Source of the DNA: an uncultured Muribaculaceae bacterium
GTDB taxonomy: Bacteria; Bacteroidota; Bacteroidia; Bacteroidales; Muribaculaceae
DNA length: 64,000 nt
Assembly (NCBI GenBank): GCA_910586475.1
Contig: CAJUHM010000002.1
Coordinates: 1 to 64,000, forward strand
Direction of reading: 5' to 3'
Positions 9,043 through 17,992 of this stretch are shown here, piece after piece (position 1 is the first letter of the stretch; each line of letters starts with the position of its first letter). The notes under the pieces were generated by a model. It had not been told where the DNA came from and did not search any database. It was given only the letters and a program-made list of their open reading frames with translations. The position numbers were made by a program, and so were the translations under genes.

Positions 9043-10824
9043 TTATTTGCTCTGAGAGAGCTGTTCCTTGAGGGCTGCAAGAGCTTCGAGGTCGCCGAGA
9101 GTGGCGCGTTCGATGGGCTGGTTGAGCACGGGAGCTTCCTCGCGTTTAGCGGCGCGTTTAGCCTTGCGGGCTTCGTTGCGCTCAGCTTTGTTTACATCTT
9201 CGTGGATGCGGCTGTGAGAAAGGATGATGCGCTTGCTGTCCTTGTTGAATTCGATAACCTTGAAGTTGAGTTTTTCGTCAACTTTGGCCTGGGTTCCGTC
9301 TTCTTTCTGGAGGTGTTTGGGAGTTGCGAAGCCTTCAACACCGTAGGGAAGAGCGACAACGGCACCCTTTTCTACCATCTCAACGATTGTTCCTTCGTGG
9401 ATCGAACCGGGGGTGAAGATGGTTTCGAATACTTCCCAGGGGTTTTCTTCGAGCTGTTTGTGGCCGAGGCTTAGGCGACGGTTTTCTTTGTCGATTTCAA
9501 GAACCTGAACCTGGATGTCAGCACCGATCTGAGTGAATTCGCTGGGGTGTTTGATTTTCTTGGTCCAGCTGAGGTCGGAGATGTGGATGAGACCGTCAAC
9601 GCCTTCTTCGATTTCAACGAATACGCCGAAGTTTGTGAAGTTGCGAACTTTAGCGGTGTGCTGGCTACCAACGGGGTATTTAACTTCGATGTTTTCCCAG
9701 GGATCAGCCTTGAGCTGCTTGATTCCTAGGCTCATCTTGCGGTCTTCGCGGTCGAGAGTGAGGACAACGGCTTCGATTTCGTCGCCAACCTTCATGAAGT
9801 CCTGAGCTGAGCGGAGGTGCTGGCTCCAAGACATTTCGCTGACGTGGATGAGGCCTTCGACGCCGGTTGCGATTTCAACGAATGCACCGTAGTCTGCCAT
9901 CACAACTACGCGGCCTTTGACTTTGTCGCCGACCTTGAGTTCGGGATCGAGAGCGTCCCAGGGATGAGGCATGAGCTGCTTGAGACCGAGTGCGATGCGT
10001 TTCTTTTCATCGTCGAAGTCGAGGATAACGACGTTGAGCTTCTGGTCAAGCTGAACAACTTCTTCGGGATGAGAAACACGGCCCCAGGAGAGGTCTGTGA
10101 TGTGGATAAGACCGTCGACACCACCGAGGTCGATGAATACACCGTAGCTTGTGATGTTCTTGACAGTACCTTCGAGCACCTGGCCTTTTTCGAGCTTGGC
10201 GATGATTTCGCGTTTCTGCTGTTCGAGTTCGGCTTCGATGAGTGCTTTGTGGCTGACAACGACGTTTTTGTATTCCTGGTTGATTTTGACAACCTTGAAT
10301 TCCATAGTCTTGCCCACGTACATATCGTAGTCGCGGATGGGGCGAACATCGATCTGCGATCCGGGAAGGAATGCTTCGATGCCGAAAACATCGACGATCA
10401 TACCACCCTTAGTGCGGCATTTGATGTAGCCCTTGATGATTTCGTCTTTTTCGAGAGCCTCGTTGATGCGTTCCCAAGAACGTGCAGCACGGGCTTTGCG
10501 GTGAGAGAGGATAAGCTGACCTTTCTTGTCCTCCTGGTTTTCGATGAACACTTCAACTACGTCGCCGACTTTGATTTCGGGGTTGTAGCGGAATTCGTTC
10601 ATGGGGATGATGCCGTCGCTCTTGTAGCCGATGTTAACCACAGCCTCGCGCTTGTTGAGAGCGATGATGGTACCTTCGATTACGTCTTTGTCTTTGACGG
10701 TGTTGAGTGACTCGTCGTAGGTTTTGGTGAGTTCTTCGCGAGTCTTTTCGCCCTGAGCATCTCCATTCTCATAGGCTTCCCAGTCGAAATCTTCGATGGG
10801 CGAATTAAATAATTCTTTAGTCAT
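9043..10824 (-). CDS. rpsA: 30S ribosomal protein S1
   Basis: 593 residues containing six consecutive S1 RNA-binding domains between about 50 and 560, recognised by repeats such as GVFIDLGGVDGLIHITDLSW, GAFVEIATGVEGLIHVSEMSW and GVFVEIEEGVDGLIHISDLSW. Each has the usual preceding VGD/G-x-V strand and the following DxExRRxSLGxKQL element. The acidic N-terminus is typical of Bacteroidetes S1, and the C-terminus carries a Lys/Ala/Glu-rich tail. S1 brings mRNA to the 30S subunit. The gene has its own promoter, leader and terminator, so it is monocistronic. Confidence 0.97.
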   Translation of the reverse strand: MTKELFNSPIEDFDWEAYENGDAQGEKTREELTKTYDESLNTVKDKDVIEGTIIALNKREAVVNIGYKSDGIIPMNEFRYNPEIKVGDVVEVFIENQEDKKGQLILSHRKARAARSWERINEALEKDEIIKGYIKCRTKGGMIVDVFGIEAFLPGSQIDVRPIRDYDMYVGKTMEFKVVKINQEYKNVVVSHKALIEAELEQQKREIIAKLEKGQVLEGTVKNITSYGVFIDLGGVDGLIHITDLSWGRVSHPEEVVQLDQKLNVVILDFDDEKKRIALGLKQLMPHPWDALDPELKVGDKVKGRVVVMADYGAFVEIATGVEGLIHVSEMSWSQHLRSAQDFMKVGDEIEAVVLTLDREDRKMSLGIKQLKADPWENIEVKYPVGSQHTAKVRNFTNFGVFVEIEEGVDGLIHISDLSWTKKIKHPSEFTQIGADIQVQVLEIDKENRRLSLGHKQLEENPWEVFETIFTPGSIHEGTIVEMVEKGAVVALPYGVEGFATPKHLQKEDGTQAKVDEKLNFKVIEFNKDSKRIILSHSRIHEDVNKAERNEARKAKRAAKREEAPVLNQPIERATLGDLEALAALKEQLSQSK

Positions 10825-10873
10825 TAAATAAGTTAATAAAATAGGTTAATTAAAAGAGTGTGCAGGTCGCGCG

Positions 10874-10892
10874 GGAGCTACGGGATAGCTCC
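10874..10892 (-). promoter_or_regulatory. hairpin in the rpsA 5' leader
   Basis: A perfect 7-bp stem GGAGCTA/TAGCTCC with a 5-nt loop lies between the predicted rpsA promoter and start codon. It is GC-rich, stands alone, and is about 50-70 nt upstream of the ATG. Ribosomal protein mRNAs often carry autogenous control structures; that role here is inference. Confidence 0.4.
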
Positions 10893-10911
10893 GGTTGCAA
10901 ATTCTGCGGTG

Positions 10912-10941
10912 CAAAGATAGCTATAATTTTCTAATTGGCAA
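10912..10941 (-). promoter_or_regulatory. promoter of rpsA
   Basis: Minus strand TTGC (10938-10941), 18 nt, TATCTTTG (10912-10919): an exact TAnnTTTG -7 box. It lies 88 bp upstream of the start codon. Confidence 0.72.
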
Positions 10942-11009
10942 TGTTTTTGCAAGTTTTTGCAAGTTTTCGCCCGCTGTCTTGCCGGTAAGCATTCTCTGAG
11001 CGGCGGCGT

Positions 11010-11020
11010 CCCCCCCCCCC
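11010..11020 (-). repeat. 11-bp homopolymer (G tract on the coding strand) just after ribE
   Basis: Eleven consecutive C on the plus strand, four bases after the ribE stop codon in the direction of transcription. It lies outside any reading frame seen here, so slippage would not change a protein unless ribE readthrough mattered. Such tracts are also prone to sequencing length error. Confidence 0.9.
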
Positions 11021-11024
11021 GGAC

Positions 11025-11633
11025 TCAGGAGGAGAAGTCGTGGAGCCGGGCAAGGTATTTGCCGATGATGTCAAATTCGAGGTTTACGCGGGTCCCGACT
11101 TCGAAGGTGTGGAAGTTTGTGTGGTCGAAGGTGTAGGGAATGATTGCAACGCGGAACGAGTCTCGTTCGGAATCGCATACGGTCAGGCTGACGCCGTTGA
11201 CGGTCACAGATCCTTTTTCGACAGTCATGTAGCCTTTTGCGGCCATTTCGCGAGGGACATCGTAGCGGAACCTGTAGTAGCGGCTACCGTCGACTTCCTC
11301 GATCGATTCGCAGAGGGCGGTGCAGTCGACATGTCCCTGTACGATGTGGCCGTCGAGGCGTCCGTTGAGGACCATGCTGCGCTCAAGGTTGACTTTCGAG
11401 CCGGCCACGAGGTCGCCGAGGTTTGAGCGGTCGAGAGTCTCGCGGATTGCAGTGACGGTGTAGGAGGCGTCATCGTGGATGGCCACTACGGTGAGGCAGA
11501 CTCCGTTGTGAGCGACAGACTGGTCGATTTTCAATTCGTCCGCGAAGGAACAACGGACGCGGATGTGACGGTTGCCGCCTTCGTCAGTCACGCTGACAAC
11601 GGTGGCAGCTTCTTCAACTATTCCTGAGAACAT
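11025..11633 (-). CDS. ribE: riboflavin synthase, alpha subunit
   Basis: 202 residues with the family start MFSGIVEEAA and two lumazine-binding domains (about 1-96 and 97-195). The SVAHNGVCLTV motif in the first is mirrored by SVTVNGVSLTV in the second. GHIVQGHVD and the second-domain HTNFHTF are also present. The enzyme dismutates two 6,7-dimethyl-8-ribityllumazine molecules to riboflavin. It stands alone between ilvC and rpsA. A -7 box TAACTTTG (11705-11712, minus) could serve it. Confidence 0.95.
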   Translation of the reverse strand: MFSGIVEEAATVVSVTDEGGNRHIRVRCSFADELKIDQSVAHNGVCLTVVAIHDDASYTVTAIRETLDRSNLGDLVAGSKVNLERSMVLNGRLDGHIVQGHVDCTALCESIEEVDGSRYYRFRYDVPREMAAKGYMTVEKGSVTVNGVSLTVCDSERDSFRVAIIPYTFDHTNFHTFEVGTRVNLEFDIIGKYLARLHDFSS

Positions 11634-11701
11634 TGGCAGATATTTTGTTGGTTAAGAAACTGTTTGATTGTGATTCAAAAAAATCATATTGAATACTCGG
11701 A

Positions 11702-11736
11702 CCACAAAGTTAAGCAAAAAAGCTCAGACTTTGTGG
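11702..11736 (-). terminator. hairpin after ilvC, overlapping a probable ribE -7 box
   Basis: Inverted repeat CCACAAAGT (11702-11710) / ACTTTGTGG (11728-11736), with a T6 run inside the loop on the minus strand. It lies about 45 bp downstream of the ilvC stop and is the only hairpin between ilvC and ribE. Its distal arm contains TAACTTTG (11705-11712), an exact TAnnTTTG box, so it may instead belong to ribE initiation. It has no ideal U-tract after the stem, so terminator function is uncertain. Confidence 0.4.
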
Positions 11737-11780
11737 CCGTCGCATGTCAAAATATCAACAGGTTAAAAGTAAATGGGGAC

Positions 11781-12824
11781 TCAGTCGTTTTCGGGGCGCA
11801 GGCGGCGTACGGTGACGCCGGTCTGCCACATTTCGCTTTCGCGCATGAGGCGCAGTTCTTCGTTGAGTTTGTCGCGATAGTCGGGACGTGAGTTCGAGTC
11901 AATGGAGATCTGAGCTTCGGTTCCGTCTTCGACGCTTTTGTAGAGTCGTTCGAGGACCGGTTTGACGGCGTCGTGGAACGGGTCTTTCCAGTCGAGCGCG
12001 CCTCGTTGGGCTGTTGTGGAGCAGTTGGCATACATCCAGTCCATGCCTTTGGCGGCGAATAGCGGCATGAGCGACTGTGTCAGTTCCTCGACGGTTTCGT
12101 TGAATGCTTCGGAGGGTGTGTGTCCGTGTTCGCGCAGGACTTCATACTGAGCCTGGAAGAGTCCCTGGATGGCACCCATGAGAGATCCTCGTTCGCCTGT
12201 CAGGTCGCTGATGGCTTCGCGTCGGAAAGTGGTTTCGAAGAGGTAGCCCGAACCGATTCCGATTCCGAGTGCGATTGTCCGTTCGTAGGCGTGGCCTGTG
12301 AAGTCCTGTTCGATCGCGAAGCTGGAGTTTACGCCTCGGTTTTCGAGAAACATCGAGCGCAACGATGCTCCGGACCCTTTGGGGGCTACCATGATTACGT
12401 CGATGTCGGCGGGTGGCACCACTCCAGTGCGTTCTGCCCAGGCGATTGCGAATCCGTGACTGAAGTAGAGGGCTTTCCCTTCGGTCAGCGATGGTTTTAT
12501 CGAGGGCCATACTTCAAGGACCGCGGCGTCGGAAAGGAGACACATGACGATAGTAGCCCGACGCGCGGCTTCTTCGATCGAGAAGAGGGTCTCTCCGGGT
12601 TTCCATCCATCGGCGACGGCTTTGTCATAGGTTTTGCCCTGACGCTGTCCGACGATGACGTTGAAGCCGTTGTCGCGGAGGTTGAGGCTCTGTCCGGGTC
12701 CCTGGACGCCATAGCCGAGGACGGCGATTGTTTCGTTACGGAGGACTTCGCGTGCTTTTTCAAGGGGAAATTCGGTGCGGGTCACGACGGTTTCTTCGAC
12801 ACCACCAAAGTTAAGTTTAGCCAT
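11781..12824 (-). CDS. ilvC: ketol-acid reductoisomerase (NADP+), class I
   Basis: 347 residues. The Rossmann nucleotide-binding segment is AVLGYGVQGPGQSLNLRD, with HGFAIAW and APKGSGASLR characteristic of KARI. The knotted C-terminal domain carries the Mg-binding acidic residues (DLTGERGSLMG and EELTQSLMP segments). It converts acetolactate or acetohydroxybutyrate to the dihydroxy acid for valine, leucine and isoleucine synthesis. It is the last gene of the ilvD-ilvB-ilvN-thioesterase-ilvC series, 72 bp after the thioesterase gene. Confidence 0.96.
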   Translation of the reverse strand: MAKLNFGGVEETVVTRTEFPLEKAREVLRNETIAVLGYGVQGPGQSLNLRDNGFNVIVGQRQGKTYDKAVADGWKPGETLFSIEEAARRATIVMCLLSDAAVLEVWPSIKPSLTEGKALYFSHGFAIAWAERTGVVPPADIDVIMVAPKGSGASLRSMFLENRGVNSSFAIEQDFTGHAYERTIALGIGIGSGYLFETTFRREAISDLTGERGSLMGAIQGLFQAQYEVLREHGHTPSEAFNETVEELTQSLMPLFAAKGMDWMYANCSTTAQRGALDWKDPFHDAVKPVLERLYKSVEDGTEAQISIDSNSRPDYRDKLNEELRLMRESEMWQTGVTVRRLRPEND

Positions 12825-12896
12825 GTTGTAATTGGATGTAATTTAAAAGGATATGTTTATTTCTTAATTGATTGACGATTGTCGGCCTGCCGGCGG

Positions 12897-13658
12897 TCAG
12901 TTCGAGGGGCTGCGCGGAAGGGTTATTGTTCTTGCGAGACAGATCTGGTCAGTTCCGCGGTTTATTGTGCTGACAAGCGCTTTGCCGTCGTTGGAGAATG
13001 CCGAGCAGACTTCGACGTCGTTGGCGAAATGGGCTTCGTGGCGGAATTCGATTTCGAACCGCGAGACGTAGAAGGTGTCGTAGGTGTCGAGGTCCATCTG
13101 GTTGATGATCAGTTCGACATAGCGCGAGGAGTTGACGTGGCGGTTGACGTCGATGTCGCTGACCTGAAATCGGTAGGGGTGGCACATCTGTGGCGGTTCG
13201 ATCGCTCGTATCTTGCCGGGAGGCGCGATCGGACATTCTTTATCGCAAACGAGGCCAGCAAGAAAGTCGAAGTGTTCGAGGCTTGCGGGTCTGCGGGTCT
13301 TCATGTTGATGGCTACCCATATTGTGCGTGCGTATCCGATCACTTCGTCCCTGTCGCCGCGGATTTCGAAGTTTCGCTGCGAGAAGTGGCGGTTGTAGCT
13401 TTCGACCCATGTCGAGAGGGAGTAGTCTTCGAGGAGTCGGGGGTAGCGTTTCATTTCCAGTGCGATGCGCGAGAGCACCCATAGGTTTCCGTCGGCTTCG
13501 AGCTGTTTGAATCCGACGCCGAGATCGTCGGCGTGTTCGGTTGCTACTTCGATGATATGCTGAACGAGCATTGCGGGAGCGAGTTCGCTCTGGGCGTTGC
13601 ATTGAGCGGCTGTCAGCAGATAGCGGTGGGTGTAGATTTTCTCTGTTGTTTCGGTCAT
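12897..13658 (-). CDS. acyl-ACP thioesterase (FatA/FatB family)
   Basis: 253 residues with two hot-dog domains. The N-terminal half begins YTHRYLLTAAQCN, with LWVLSRIALEM and WVESYNRHFSQRNFEI. The second half has DIDVNRHVNSSRYVE, containing the Asn-x-His element of the family active site. Members hydrolyse acyl-ACP to release free fatty acids. The gene overlaps ilvN by 4 bp (ATGA) and sits between ilvN and ilvC, so it is co-transcribed with branched-chain amino acid synthesis. I recall the same placement in other Bacteroidales. Chain specificity cannot be read from sequence; a link to branched-chain or iso-fatty acids is a guess from context. Confidence 0.88.
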   Translation of the reverse strand: MTETTEKIYTHRYLLTAAQCNAQSELAPAMLVQHIIEVATEHADDLGVGFKQLEADGNLWVLSRIALEMKRYPRLLEDYSLSTWVESYNRHFSQRNFEIRGDRDEVIGYARTIWVAINMKTRRPASLEHFDFLAGLVCDKECPIAPPGKIRAIEPPQMCHPYRFQVSDIDVNRHVNSSRYVELIINQMDLDTYDTFYVSRFEIEFRHEAHFANDVEVCSAFSNDGKALVSTINRGTDQICLARTITLPRSPSN

Positions 13659-14206
13659 GATTGTTCAGGTTTCATGAATTGTCGGCGGGCGAGGTACTCA
13701 TCGACATGCTCGATCGGGGAGCGTGTGATTGCTACGCGTCCGCTTCTGACGAACTGTTTAATGTCATAACGTTTCAATTCGAGAAATAGCGCCTCGGTCT
13801 CGTCGTTATGGCCTGTTTTTTCAATAACGGTGTATTCGGGAGTTATTTCAATGATGCGTGCTCCGAAGTTGCGGATGATGCTCTCGACGTGGTTTTCGGC
13901 AAGCATTTTTGCTGTCGAGATTTTGTAGAGTGCGATTTCCTGATAGACGAGTTCGGAGTCGACGTAGCAGAATGCCCGAATGACGTCGATGCGTTTTTCG
14001 ATCTGTTTGATGACTTTGTCCATCATTTCGGCTGTCGAGCGGCATGTCAGTGTGATCTTGTGGATGTTTGGGACTGAACATGCGCTTGCGGTCACACTTT
14101 CGATGTTGATGCAGCGGCGTGTGAATATGTTCGAGAGCTGTGTCAGAAGTCCTACGTGGTTTTCTGAGAATACGGAGATCGTGTAGAGGGTCAGGTCGTT
14201 GTTCAT
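13655..14206 (-). CDS. ilvN: acetolactate synthase small (regulatory) subunit
   Basis: 183 residues. The N-terminal ACT domain (about 5-80) contains ENHVGLLTQLSNIFTRRCINIES with the glycine/asparagine positions that bind valine in this family, and a C-terminal regulatory domain extends to about 165. It associates with IlvB and confers feedback control. It overlaps ilvB by 4 bp on its upstream side and the thioesterase by 4 bp downstream, indicating translational coupling of the three genes. It is also named ilvH in some genomes. Confidence 0.95.
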   Translation of the reverse strand: MNNDLTLYTISVFSENHVGLLTQLSNIFTRRCINIESVTASACSVPNIHKITLTCRSTAEMMDKVIKQIEKRIDVIRAFCYVDSELVYQEIALYKISTAKMLAENHVESIIRNFGARIIEITPEYTVIEKTGHNDETEALFLELKRYDIKQFVRSGRVAITRSPIEHVDEYLARRQFMKPEQS

Positions 14207-15927
14207 GATTCCGGGCGGTAGGTTTCGGTTGGGTTGATCATGATGAAGTCGACGGGCGATCCGGGAGGAGTCATCGGGAAGACCATGTCTGTTTCATCGA
14301 TATTGACGTTGAGGAGCATTGCTCCGGGCGAGCTGACCATCCGGCGTATGGCTTCGGGAAGAGCGGCCCGTGTCGCGACGTTGATATATTCGATGCCGTA
14401 GGCTTCGCATAGCTTGCCGAAGTCGGGGTTGGCCATTTCGGTCATGGAGAAGCGGTCGTTGAAGAATAGTGACTGCCACTGGCGTACGTTGCCGAGGAAG
14501 TTGTTGTTGAGGAGGATGATTTTGACGGGTGTGCCGTATTGCATTATTGTTCCGAGTTCCTGTATGGTCATCTGCAGGCCTCCGTCGCCGGTGAATAGAT
14601 AGACTCCTCTTTCGGGCGCACCCATTTTCGCTCCGATCGCGGCGGGAAGGCCGAATCCCATTGTTCCGAGTCCGCCGGAGGTTATGATGCTCTTGGGGGC
14701 GGTGAAATTGAAGTAGCGGGATGAGAGCATCTGGTTTTGTCCGACGTCTGTCACGAGGATTGCGCCTTGGCCGGCGGCTTCGCTGACGAGGCGTGCGGTC
14801 TCGCCCATTGTCGGTGGGGCCCCGGGGTCGGTTCCGTAGGCGGCAGACCGGGCGATCAGCCGTCGTTCGCTGTCGTTATGCCGGTCGAAGGATTCGTTCC
14901 ATTCCCTGTGGCACGCTTTGTTGACCAATGGGATAAGTTGTGCGAGAGCTTCTCTGGCGTCGCCGTGGATTTTGAGGTCGACACGGATGTTTTTGTTGAA
15001 TTCCGATTCGTCGATGTCAATGTGTGCTATCTTGGCCTGGGGTGCGTAGTGTTCGACGGGTCCTGTCACCCGGTCGTCGAAACGCATTCCGACGGCAATG
15101 ATGAGGTCGGCCCGGTTGGTGTTGATGTTTGGCCCGAAGTTGCCGTGCATTCCGAGCATTCCTTTGAAAAGGGGGTGGGCTGTCGGGAGGGTGGATAGCC
15201 CGAGAAGGGTGGCGGCTACCGGGATGTCGGCTTTTTCGGCGAGGGTTTTCAGTTCGGATTCCGCTTCGGCGATGGTGATGCCCTGTCCGGCGAGTATCAG
15301 CGGTCGTTCGGCGCGGTTGATCATGTCGGCGAGGCGTTTGACGTCGAAGTGGTTTAGCTCGGGGCGGGCGATGTAGGAGCGGATGAACCGGCATGGTTCA
15401 TAGCCGGCATCGGTCAGTCCGGTCTGGGCGTCTTTGGTGAAGTCGAGCACTACGGGTCCTGGGCGCCCGGTCGAGGCGATGTGGAAGGCGCGTGCGAGCG
15501 CCTCGCTTACCTGATCGGCGCTCCGGATCTGGAAACTCCATTTTGTGACGGGTTGCGTGATGCCCATGACGTCTGTTTCCTGAAAGGCGTCTGTCCCGAG
15601 CATCGAGGACGGAGCCTGTCCGGTTATGACGACGAGTGGCGTGGAGTCCATCATCGCGTCGCTCAGTCCGGTTATGAGGTTTGTGGCGGCGGGTCCGGAA
15701 GTGACAATGACCACTCCGGGTCTGTGGGTTACGCGCGCATAGCCCTGGGCGGCGTGCATCGCTCCCTGTTCGTGGCGTGTCAGGATTGGCTTCAGTCTGT
15801 CGGTGAAGTCATATAGCCGGTCGAACACGGGGATGATGTAGCCTCCCGGATAGCCGAACACCAGTTCGGTGTTTTCGGCCACGAGTCCTCTTAGAAGGGC
15901 TTCTGCCCCGGTTATTTTTTCTGTCAT
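14203..15927 (-). CDS. ilvB: acetolactate synthase large (catalytic) subunit
   Basis: 574 residues from ATG 15925-15927 (MTEKITGAEALL). The open frame goes 23 codons further upstream into the ilvD end, but that part is basic and unlike the family. The PYR domain has FGYPGGYIIPVFD and the catalytic Glu in RHEQGAMHAAQGYAR. The central domain follows, and the TPP domain has GDGGLQMTIQELG...NN (Mg-ThDP motif). It condenses two pyruvates, or pyruvate plus 2-oxobutyrate. It starts 19 bp after ilvD. Confidence 0.96.
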   Translation of the reverse strand: MTEKITGAEALLRGLVAENTELVFGYPGGYIIPVFDRLYDFTDRLKPILTRHEQGAMHAAQGYARVTHRPGVVIVTSGPAATNLITGLSDAMMDSTPLVVITGQAPSSMLGTDAFQETDVMGITQPVTKWSFQIRSADQVSEALARAFHIASTGRPGPVVLDFTKDAQTGLTDAGYEPCRFIRSYIARPELNHFDVKRLADMINRAERPLILAGQGITIAEAESELKTLAEKADIPVAATLLGLSTLPTAHPLFKGMLGMHGNFGPNINTNRADLIIAVGMRFDDRVTGPVEHYAPQAKIAHIDIDESEFNKNIRVDLKIHGDAREALAQLIPLVNKACHREWNESFDRHNDSERRLIARSAAYGTDPGAPPTMGETARLVSEAAGQGAILVTDVGQNQMLSSRYFNFTAPKSIITSGGLGTMGFGLPAAIGAKMGAPERGVYLFTGDGGLQMTIQELGTIMQYGTPVKIILLNNNFLGNVRQWQSLFFNDRFSMTEMANPDFGKLCEAYGIEYINVATRAALPEAIRRMVSSPGAMLLNVNIDETDMVFPMTPPGSPVDFIMINPTETYRPES

Positions 15928-15946
15928 TGTCTGCGTTGTTTTGGGT

Positions 15947-17788
15947 TTATAGGGTTCGGATTGCGCCTTTGTCGGCTGAGGATGCCGTCGCGGCATAGGC
16001 TTTTAGCGCCCGGCTGACGTTGCGTTGGCGTCCGGCCGGGGTGAAGGCGTCGGCCCCTCGCGAGAGTTCCTGACGGCGCCGGTCGTCGAGCTGTCGGTCG
16101 GAGAGAACTACGTTGATCGAGCGGGAGGGGATGTCGATTTCGATTGTGTCTCCGTCGCGGACGAGGGCGATCGGACCGCCGGCTGCGGCTTCGGGTGAGA
16201 TGTGGCCGATGGATAGCCCGGAAGTTCCGCCTGAGAAGCGTCCGTCGGTGATGAGCGCGCATTCTTTGCCAAGGTGTTTGCTTTTGAGATAGCTCGTCGG
16301 GTAGAGCATTTCCTGCATTCCCGGGCCTCCTTTAGGACCTTCATAGGTTATGACGACGATGTCGCCGGGCCGGATGCGGTCTCGTAGGATTGCGTCGACG
16401 GCTTCTTCCTGGGAGGTGCAGACGCGTGCAGTCCCGGTGAAGTGCATGAGGGCGGGGTCGACGCCAGCGGTTTTCACAACGCACCCGTCGGGGGCAATGT
16501 TTCCGCGCAGGATTGCGAGTCCGCCGTCGGGGGAGTAGGCGTTGGCAATGTTGCGGATGCATCCGCCGGCGCGGTCGGTGTCGAGGCTGCTGTAGAATGC
16601 CATCTGAGATGCGAGGCTGCGGGTCGGGTGGCGTCCGGGAGCGCTTTTCCAGAGTTCGTCGGCATGGTCGGAATATTTTTTGCCTCCGATGGCAAACCGG
16701 TCGATCGCTTCGCCGAGTGTCAGTCGGTCGGCGCGGATTGCCGAGAGGTCGAGGAGTCCGCCGTCGGCAAGTTCTTTCATGATCGAAAGGATTCCGCCGG
16801 CGCGGTTCACGTCTTCGATGTGGTAGGGTGAGTTTGGAGCCACTTTGCAGAGGACCGGGGTGGTTCGCGAGAGCCGGTCGATGTCGTCGAGTGAGAAGTC
16901 GACTCCTGCTTCGGCGGCGACAGCGAGGAGGTGGAGGACGGTGTTCGAGCTGCCTCCCATAGCGATGTCGAGAGTCATGGCGTTGGCGAAGGCTGCGCGT
17001 GTGGCTATGGAACGCGGCAGGACTTTGGCGTCGCCGTCGGCATACCATGCCATTGTGTTTTCGACGATCTGCCGGGCGGCATCCCTGAAGAGCTGCAGTC
17101 GGTTGACGTTTGTCGCAACGATTGTCCCGTTGCCTGGCAGGGATAGTCCGATGGCTTCGGTCAGCGAGTTCATCGAGTTGGCTGTGAACATGCCTGAGCA
17201 GGATCCGCATGTCGGGCATCCTCCGGTTTCCATTGCTTCGAGATCGGAGTCGGAAACGTTCGAGTCGGCGGCCTGTACCATGACGTCGACCAGGTCAACG
17301 GGGCGTCCGCCGACGATTCCGGCTTCCATCGGTCCGCCGCTGACAAAAATGGCGGGTATGTCGAGGCGCATTGCGGCCATCAGCATTCCGGGTGTCACTT
17401 TGTCGCAGTTGCTGATGCAGATCATTGCGTCGGCGCAATGGGCGTTGACCATGTATTCGACTGAGTCGGCGATCAGGTCGCGAGAAGGGAGTGAGTAGAG
17501 CATTCCGTCGTGGCCCATTGCGATTCCGTCGTCGATTGCGATGGTGTTGAATTCGGCAGCGAAGCATCCCAGTTTTTCAATCTCTTCTCTGACGGTCTGT
17601 CCGATTTCGTGAAGGTGGTTGTGTCCGGGCACGAATTGGGTGAAGGAGTTGACAATGGCGATGACGGGCCGGTCCATCTGTCTGGAAGTCATTCCGTTGG
17701 CACGCCAGAGCGCACGTGCGCCGGCCATCCGCCGTCCTTTGCGTGAGCGGTCGCTTCGCAGCTGAATTTTGTAGTCAGGGGTTTTCAT
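15947..17788 (-). CDS. ilvD: dihydroxy-acid dehydratase
   Basis: 613 residues. The family cysteines for the Fe-S cluster are visible in [11 protein letters not shown] and [19 protein letters not shown], and [22 protein letters not shown] near the C-terminus is the second family signature. It dehydrates 2,3-dihydroxy acids to 2-keto acids in valine and isoleucine synthesis. It is the first gene of the ilv operon, read from the promoter at 17946-17977 after a roughly 150-nt leader with hairpins. Confidence 0.96.
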   Translation of the reverse strand: MKTPDYKIQLRSDRSRKGRRMAGARALWRANGMTSRQMDRPVIAIVNSFTQFVPGHNHLHEIGQTVREEIEKLGCFAAEFNTIAIDDGIAMGHDGMLYSLPSRDLIADSVEYMVNAHCADAMICISNCDKVTPGMLMAAMRLDIPAIFVSGGPMEAGIVGGRPVDLVDVMVQAADSNVSDSDLEAMETGGCPTCGSCSGMFTANSMNSLTEAIGLSLPGNGTIVATNVNRLQLFRDAARQIVENTMAWYADGDAKVLPRSIATRAAFANAMTLDIAMGGSSNTVLHLLAVAAEAGVDFSLDDIDRLSRTTPVLCKVAPNSPYHIEDVNRAGGILSIMKELADGGLLDLSAIRADRLTLGEAIDRFAIGGKKYSDHADELWKSAPGRHPTRSLASQMAFYSSLDTDRAGGCIRNIANAYSPDGGLAILRGNIAPDGCVVKTAGVDPALMHFTGTARVCTSQEEAVDAILRDRIRPGDIVVITYEGPKGGPGMQEMLYPTSYLKSKHLGKECALITDGRFSGGTSGLSIGHISPEAAAGGPIALVRDGDTIEIDIPSRSINVVLSDRQLDDRRRQELSRGADAFTPAGRQRNVSRALKAYAATASSADKGAIRTL

Positions 17789-17802
17789 CTATGCTCTCTC
17801 AA

Positions 17803-17932
17803 TGAAAAAAAGGTGTGATAAATAATCTGCCCTACACCGGTCAGTCCATGGCGGGGGCAGATGAATGATTAACTATTGTCTGGCGTCAAATGTTCGCCGC
17901 AGGCAAAAGCGGTCGCAGTTGCCTTCCCGGCG
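17803..17932 (-). promoter_or_regulatory. structured leader of the ilv operon
   Basis: Between the predicted promoter and the ilvD ATG lie two inverted repeats. The first is nested: CGCCG (17895-17899) with CGGCG (17928-17932), and inside it AGGCAA (17901-17906) with TTGCCT (17919-17924). The second pairs CTGCCC (17827-17832) with GGGCAG (17855-17860) and is followed about 16 nt later by seven T on the transcript strand (17805-17811). I see no leader peptide rich in Ile, Leu or Val codons. An attenuation role is possible but unproven. Confidence 0.45.
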
Positions 17933-17945
17933 GGGAGTCGTAGTG

Positions 17946-17977
17946 CGAAATTATTACGAAAATGTGGTTTTTGCAAA
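17946..17977 (-). promoter_or_regulatory. promoter of the ilvD-ilvB-ilvN-thioesterase-ilvC operon
   Basis: Minus strand TTTG (17974-17977), 20 nt, TAATTTCG (17946-17953), one base off the TAnnTTTG consensus. It lies immediately downstream of the terminator of the preceding gene and 158 bp upstream of ilvD. Confidence 0.65.
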
Positions 17978-17992
17978 CAATTACACACAAAA

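Noticed and set aside
9043..10824. Repeated nucleotide motifs within rpsA
   Set aside because: They reflect the six S1 domains of the protein, not a DNA repeat element.
10949..10967. Short tandem repeat TTTTTGCAAG upstream of rpsA
   Set aside because: Only about two copies just upstream of the promoter; too short to call a repeat element, though it might be part of an upstream AT-rich element.
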